A DNA stretch of 64,000 bases from Ornithinimicrobium cavernae. Its GTDB lineage: Bacteria > Actinomycetota > Actinomycetes > Actinomycetales > Dermatophilaceae. Made by a program: the position numbers and the translations under genes. Under the pieces are notes generated by a model. The model was not told the DNA's origin, searched no databases, and was given only the letters and a program-made list of their open reading frames with translations. Where the stretch lies: the NCBI RefSeq assembly GCF_003121625.1, contig NZ_QDDJ01000006.1:230847-294846 (forward strand). The letters run 5' to 3'. Below, in pieces: positions 60,433 through 64,000 of the stretch; positions within the stretch are counted from its first letter, which is position 1, and every line of letters begins with the position of its first letter.

Positions 60433-62250
60433 ATGTCCCGCACCCTCAGTCTGGCTCTCGCGTCCGCGGCCTCGTTGGCGCTGCTCGCGCCCGCGGCCCT
60501 GGCCGCCCCGAACGACTCCGAGGCCGCTGCCGCCGCAGCCGCCTACATCGCCGACCAGGTCCCCGAGTCCGGCGACCTGGGCGGAGCGGGCGGCACCGCC
60601 GACGCGGTCCTCGCGCTGCTCGCCGCCGGCGGCCACGAGGCGGAGGTGGAGGTGATGACCGACTACCTCGAGTCGCAGGCCGAGGCCTACGCCGGCGCCG
60701 GCGGCCCCGCCGCTGGCAAGCTGGCGCTGGTCGCCGCGGCCACCGGTCGCACCGCCACCGACTTCGGCGGCGTCGACCTGATCGCCGCCATCCAGGGCTC
60801 GATCACCGACGAGGGCGTGTGCGGCGGCTTCGCCTACGCCTTCGGCAACGCCCTGTGCATCCTCGGCCTGGACCGCAACGACACCGAGGTCCCGCAGAGC
60901 CTCCTCACCCGCTCCTACGAGTTCCAGGACCCGGAGACGGGGGCGTTCGGCTTCACCGGTGAGAACGGTTTCGTCGCCGAGAACGACGCCTCCGGCCTCA
61001 TGCTCAGCGCGTTGAGCGGGCTCGCCGACGACCGGGACGCGGCCCTGTCCGCCGCGGCGGTCCGCGACTACCTGGTGGGTGCGCAGACCGACGGCTACTG
61101 GGAGGGCTTCGCCCCCGTGAACACGACCGGGCTGGTCGCGCCGGCGCTGGAGACCGTGGGCGTCGACCAGGCCGCGGCCGTCGAGTGGCTCGCCGGGCAG
61201 CAGCTGGACGACGGCTCGCTGCCCAACGAGATCGACGGCGAGACCGGTGACCTGATGGCCACCACCCAGGGCATGGTGCCGTTCACCGGTGAGAGCTACC
61301 TGTCGGTCGGCGAGGGCGGCGTCGACTCCGTCGAGCTGGTCGTCAACCCCGAGTCGGTCCTGCGGGTGGCCGGCACGGACCGCTACGCCACGGCCGCCGC
61401 GGCCAGCCGCGTCGGCAAGCAGGAGGCCGACACCGTCGTCGTGGCGACCGGTGAGCAGTTCGCCGACGCCCTGACCGGGTCGGCCCTGGCCGGCGCGCAG
61501 GACGGTCCCGTGCTGCTCGTGCGTCCCGACCACCTGCCGGCGGCGACGGCGGCGGAGCTCAACCGGCTGAAGCCCTCTACCGTGCTGGTGCTCGGTGGCG
61601 GGGCGGCGGTCTCCGACGAGGTGATGACCGCCCTCGAGGAGTATGCCGGAGAGGTCACCCGGGTCTCGGGGAGCAACCGCTACGAGACCGCGGCCAACAT
61701 CGCCGGCCGGTTCACCGGCGAGGTCGACCACCTGTACGTCGCGACGGGCGAGACCTACGCGGACGCGCTGGCCGCGTCCGCCGTCGCCGGTGCGCAGGGT
61801 GAGCCCGTGCTGCTCGTGCAGCAGGACCACATCCCCGCGGCCACGGCCGAGCGGCTCAGCGAGCTCGATGTCGCCTCGATCACCGTGCTCGGTGGCGCGG
61901 GCGCGGTCTCTGACGAGGTCGTCACATCTCTGGAGGCGCACGCCGACGAGGTCGTCCGGGTCGCCGGCCAGGACCGTTACGCCACGGCCGCGGCCCTGTC
62001 CGAGAAGCTCGGCGGCCCCGACGGCGCCGTGCTGGCGACCGGGCTCAACTACCCGGACGCACTGACCGGCGCGGCCTACGCCGCGGCCTACAACCGGCCG
62101 GTGCTATTGGTCCAGGCCGACCGCATCCCCGCGGCCACCCTGGCGGAGCTGGACCGGTTCGCGGCCCAGTTCCTCAGCGTCCTCGGTGGCCCGGGAGCTG
62201 TCAACCAGACCGTGGTGGAGCAGCTCGAGGGCCTCAACTACGCGGGCTGA
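60433..62250 (+). CDS. Wall-bound alpha/alpha-barrel protein with CWB2 repeats, putative transcobalamin-like cobalamin binder
   Basis: The 605-residue protein has a signal peptide (SLALASAASLALLAPAALA), then an all-helical region of about 270 residues with GTADAVLALLAAGG, GKLALVAAATG, GGFAYAFGNALCILGL and GAFGFTGENGFVAENDASGLML. This is the repeat style of the squalene-cyclase/prenyltransferase barrel, which is also the N-terminal fold of transcobalamin and intrinsic factor. From about residue 310 three CWB2 repeats follow (VAGTDRYATAA, VSGSNRYETAA, VAGQDRYATAA), which hold the protein on the wall. GGAAGG stands six bases before ATG 60433, and a cobalamin riboswitch precedes it. Cobalamin binding is inferred. 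Confidence 0.85.
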   Translation: MSRTLSLALASAASLALLAPAALAAPNDSEAAAAAAAYIADQVPESGDLGGAGGTADAVLALLAAGGHEAEVEVMTDYLESQAEAYAGAGGPAAGKLALVAAATGRTATDFGGVDLIAAIQGSITDEGVCGGFAYAFGNALCILGLDRNDTEVPQSLLTRSYEFQDPETGAFGFTGENGFVAENDASGLMLSALSGLADDRDAALSAAAVRDYLVGAQTDGYWEGFAPVNTTGLVAPALETVGVDQAAAVEWLAGQQLDDGSLPNEIDGETGDLMATTQGMVPFTGESYLSVGEGGVDSVELVVNPESVLRVAGTDRYATAAAASRVGKQEADTVVVATGEQFADALTGSALAGAQDGPVLLVRPDHLPAATAAELNRLKPSTVLVLGGGAAVSDEVMTALEEYAGEVTRVSGSNRYETAANIAGRFTGEVDHLYVATGETYADALAASAVAGAQGEPVLLVQQDHIPAATAERLSELDVASITVLGGAGAVSDEVVTSLEAHADEVVRVAGQDRYATAAALSEKLGGPDGAVLATGLNYPDALTGAAYAAAYNRPVLLVQADRIPAATLAELDRFAAQFLSVLGGPGAVNQTVVEQLEGLNYAG

Positions 62251-62265
62251 GCCCCACCCGTTCGA

Positions 62266-62303
62266 CCGCGAGGGCGTCCCGGAGTCCCGGGGCGCCCTCG
62301 CGG
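62266..62303 (+). terminator. Terminator after the CWB2 barrel gene
   Basis: CCGCGAGGGCG (62266-62276) pairs with CGCCCTCGCGG (62293-62303), starting 15 bases after the stop. It ends the riboswitch 2 transcript before the tandem array. Confidence 0.85.
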
Positions 62304-62341
62304 CGTCGGTGCCGACGCCTCGGAGGTCGCCGTGGCGCCTT

Positions 62342-62530
62342 GCCGTCGTGCAGGAGCGGTCACGGTTGCCCGGTGTGGCACGACGTGTGGAGGGGTGCGT
62401 TGCCGTGGCGCCATGCCGTCGTGCAGGAGCGGTCACGGTTGCCCGGTGTGGCACGACGTGTGGAGGGGTGCGTTGCCGTGGCGCCTTGCCGTCGTGCAGG
62501 AGCGGTCACGGTTGCCCGGTGTGGCACGAC
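62342..62530. repeat. Tandem hairpin array, 73-bp period, three copies
   Basis: Units start at 62342, 62415 and 62488 and are nearly identical. Each folds with outer arms CGTCGTG/CACGACG around the inner segment GCGGTCACGGTTGCCCG. The 62304-62612 stretch holds no gene apart from this array and the short leader of the DUF559-like gene. Confidence 0.9.
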
Positions 62531-62612
62531 GCTCGACTGCGGTGCTCGGGGCTGGAGGCGATATCCACAGGCGCTCGAGCGCGCTTCTGTCGATCTGGGA
62601 CACAGTGGCGCA

Positions 62613-63683
62613 ATGGCACAGACAGTCACGGACGAGACGGATCGTCAGGGTCCGCCAGGGGTCAGTGGCGACAGCGTGCAGCGACGCGCCCGGCCGCGCA
62701 CCCGGGGCGCGGCTCGGCGAGCGCGGCAGGAGTGGCGTCGTGAGGTGGCGAGTGCCCACGCCCGCACGCACGGCGGTGTGGTGCACCGAGGCGTCCTGCG
62801 CGCCGCCGGGATTTCTCGTGATGAGGAGCGCAGCGAGGTTCGGGGTGGACGCTGGACAGTGCTGGGTCGGCACACGATCTTTGTCGGTCCGCCCCAGCTG
62901 GACCAGGTGCGGGCTCCGGATCACTGGTGGCCGTGGCACCGCCCCACGGCCTGGCCGGCCACGGCGGCATGGGCGGTGTGGGAGTCAGGGTCCGGCGCGC
63001 TCCTCGATGGCTCGACCGCGCTCATGCTGGCGGGCCTGAGGAACTATGACGACAGCGCGATCCATGTGACGGTGCCTCGCGGCACGCGGGCGAGACGCCT
63101 GCCAGGTGTGAGGCGGCACCGCCCCCGCGTGGCGCGCCGGTCTGGTGCGGCCGGTCTGCCCAGGGTCCCCACGGACGTTGCCGTCATCAACGCTGCGCTC
63201 TGGGCAGTGAGTGATCGGCAGGCGGCACTCCTGCTGGTGATGCCCGTGCAGCAGAGACTGACGACCGGAGACCGGCTGCTGGCGGAGTGGTCGGGCCGAC
63301 GCAGGAGCGGGCGAGCTGAGTTCGTGGGCACCGTCCTTCGGGACGTGACGCGTGGAGCGGAGGCCCTCGGCGAGCTGGACTTTGCGCGGCTCTGTCGCGA
63401 GCACAGTCTCCCGACGCCGACTCGCCAGGTTGTCAGGAAGGGACCCCATGGCCGCATCTATCTTGACGTCGGCTGGGAGGCGCATGCAGTCGGGGCAGAG
63501 ATTGACGGAGGCCAGCACGCCTGGGGGCTGAAGCGGATCGACGACGCGCTCCGTGACGGTGAGCTCCTGATCTCCGACTACCCGGTCCTGCGCATCCCGG
63601 TCCTCGGGCTGCGCACGCACGGGGACCAGTTCATGAGTCTCCTGGGTCGGCTGCTCGCTCGCCGCGAGCCGACGAGCGCGTAG
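62613..63683 (+). CDS. DUF559-like protein (VSR/PD-(D/E)XK endonuclease fold)
   Basis: The 356-residue protein has an Arg-rich start, a central winged-helix-like part (AWAVWESGSGALLDGSTALMLAGL) and a C-terminal domain with RIYLDVGWEAHAVGAEIDGGQHAW...DALRDGELLISDYPVLRIP. This is the actinobacterial DUF559/VSR-endonuclease-like pattern: a D...ExD set on the central strand, then a His. It may be a nuclease; many genomes carry several copies with no known role. Start ATG 62613 is the best choice after the array. It stands between two hairpin arrays. Confidence 0.75.
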   Translation: MAQTVTDETDRQGPPGVSGDSVQRRARPRTRGAARRARQEWRREVASAHARTHGGVVHRGVLRAAGISRDEERSEVRGGRWTVLGRHTIFVGPPQLDQVRAPDHWWPWHRPTAWPATAAWAVWESGSGALLDGSTALMLAGLRNYDDSAIHVTVPRGTRARRLPGVRRHRPRVARRSGAAGLPRVPTDVAVINAALWAVSDRQAALLLVMPVQQRLTTGDRLLAEWSGRRRSGRAEFVGTVLRDVTRGAEALGELDFARLCREHSLPTPTRQVVRKGPHGRIYLDVGWEAHAVGAEIDGGQHAWGLKRIDDALRDGELLISDYPVLRIPVLGLRTHGDQFMSLLGRLLARREPTSA

Positions 63684-63691
63684 GCGCGTCG

Positions 63692-64000
63692 TGCAGGGGC
63701 GGTCAACCTTGCCCGCTTCTGCACGACGCTGTCGCGGGTGTCGGTGCTACTGCGCTGCGGGAGGGGGTGTGCCTCCTGTCGGCGTGCAACTGCGGTCACC
63801 GTTGCCCGCTTTTGCACGACGCTGTCGCGGGTGTCGGTGCTACTGCGCCGCGGGAGGGGGTGTGCCTCCTGTCGGCGTGCAACTGCGGTCACCGTTGCCC
63901 GCTTCTGCACGACGCTGTCGCGGGTGTCGGTGCTACTGCGCCGCGGGAGGGGGTGTGCCTCCTGTCGGCGTGCAACTGCGGTCACCGTTGCCCGCTTCTG
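63692..64000. repeat. Tandem hairpin array, 93-bp period, running off the right edge
   Basis: The element GCACGACGCTGTCGCGGGTG occurs at 63721, 63814 and 63907, exactly 93 bases apart. Each unit holds a hairpin with outer arms GTGCAA/TTGCAC or GTCGTGCA/TGCACGAC and the inner core GCGGTCACCGTTGCCCGC. The first inner core (63702-63719) reads GCGGTCAACCTTGCCCGC. The array is not complete in the window. Confidence 0.9.

Noticed and set aside
63578..63985. Minus-strand frame with 31-residue repeats (VVQKRATVTAVARRQE)
   Set aside because: The 93-base period keeps the frame open mechanically; no ribosome site and the product is only translated array.
62342..64000. CRISPR array
   Set aside because: Units abut directly without unique spacers, are 73 or 93 bases long, and no cas gene is near.

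Overview
This is a high-GC actinobacterial chromosome segment. The gene set fits a member of the order Micrococcales, most likely near Intrasporangiaceae/Ornithinimicrobiaceae: a GTP-type PEP carboxykinase, a TIGR03085-type protein, LytR-CpsA-Psr and CWB2 wall proteins, GTG starts with 4-base GTGA/ATGA overlaps, and tRNAs mostly without an encoded CCA. The family assignment is inference. No integrase, transposase or CRISPR array was seen.

Layout. 1-6.8 kb: end of a betaine-type binding protein, a LuxR/LAL regulator with a DUF4242 gene and a secreted protein, a lipoprotein, and a fused membrane Fe-S oxidoreductase. 7-16 kb: cysK-cysE, a MalY-type lyase, tRNA-Ser(TGA), a cold-shock gene, an LCP ligase, tRNA-Ser(GCT), pckG and tRNA-Arg(ACG). 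16-36 kb: a surface-polysaccharide region of visibly lower GC than its flanks. It holds a TSUP exporter, lipoproteins, a GT2 glycosyltransferase, a 1695-residue PKD/LamG surface protein, an APH-fold kinase, a sulfotransferase, a flippase, a chain-length regulator, an Alg14/PssD subunit, a fused PssE-sulfotransferase, a Wzy-like polymerase and a CWB2-anchored GH26-like hydrolase. Together they suggest a sulfated polysaccharide made by a Wzx/Wzy-type route. 36-41 kb: an atypical response regulator, peptide deformylase, a PH-domain protein, a 55-residue membrane protein and a large membrane protein. 41.4-46.6 kb: a cobalamin riboswitch before a four-gene overlapping operon coding for a membrane-anchored DUF4430-like protein and a complete ECF transporter. 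46.7-60 kb: hydrolases, an ECF sigma factor with a candidate anti-sigma, an aminotransferase, upp, tadA, tRNA-Ser(CGA), a CDGSH/heme-oxygenase-like pair, a DoxX/TetR pair, an M28 peptidase and a flavodoxin. 60.2-62.3 kb: a second cobalamin riboswitch before an alpha/alpha-barrel protein with CWB2 repeats. The window ends with a DUF559-like gene between two tandem hairpin arrays.

The main candidate for a new system is the B12 regulon. Eukaryotic transcobalamin joins an alpha/alpha barrel to a small beta domain (DUF4430-like). Here similar modules appear on two separate surface proteins, one wall-bound and one membrane-bound, each behind its own cobalamin riboswitch, with the ECF importer in one of the operons. 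The second theme is the sulfated-polysaccharide locus with its unusual glycosyltransferase-sulfotransferase fusion. The third is a set of intergenic hairpin arrays that share one architecture but have a different sequence at each site.
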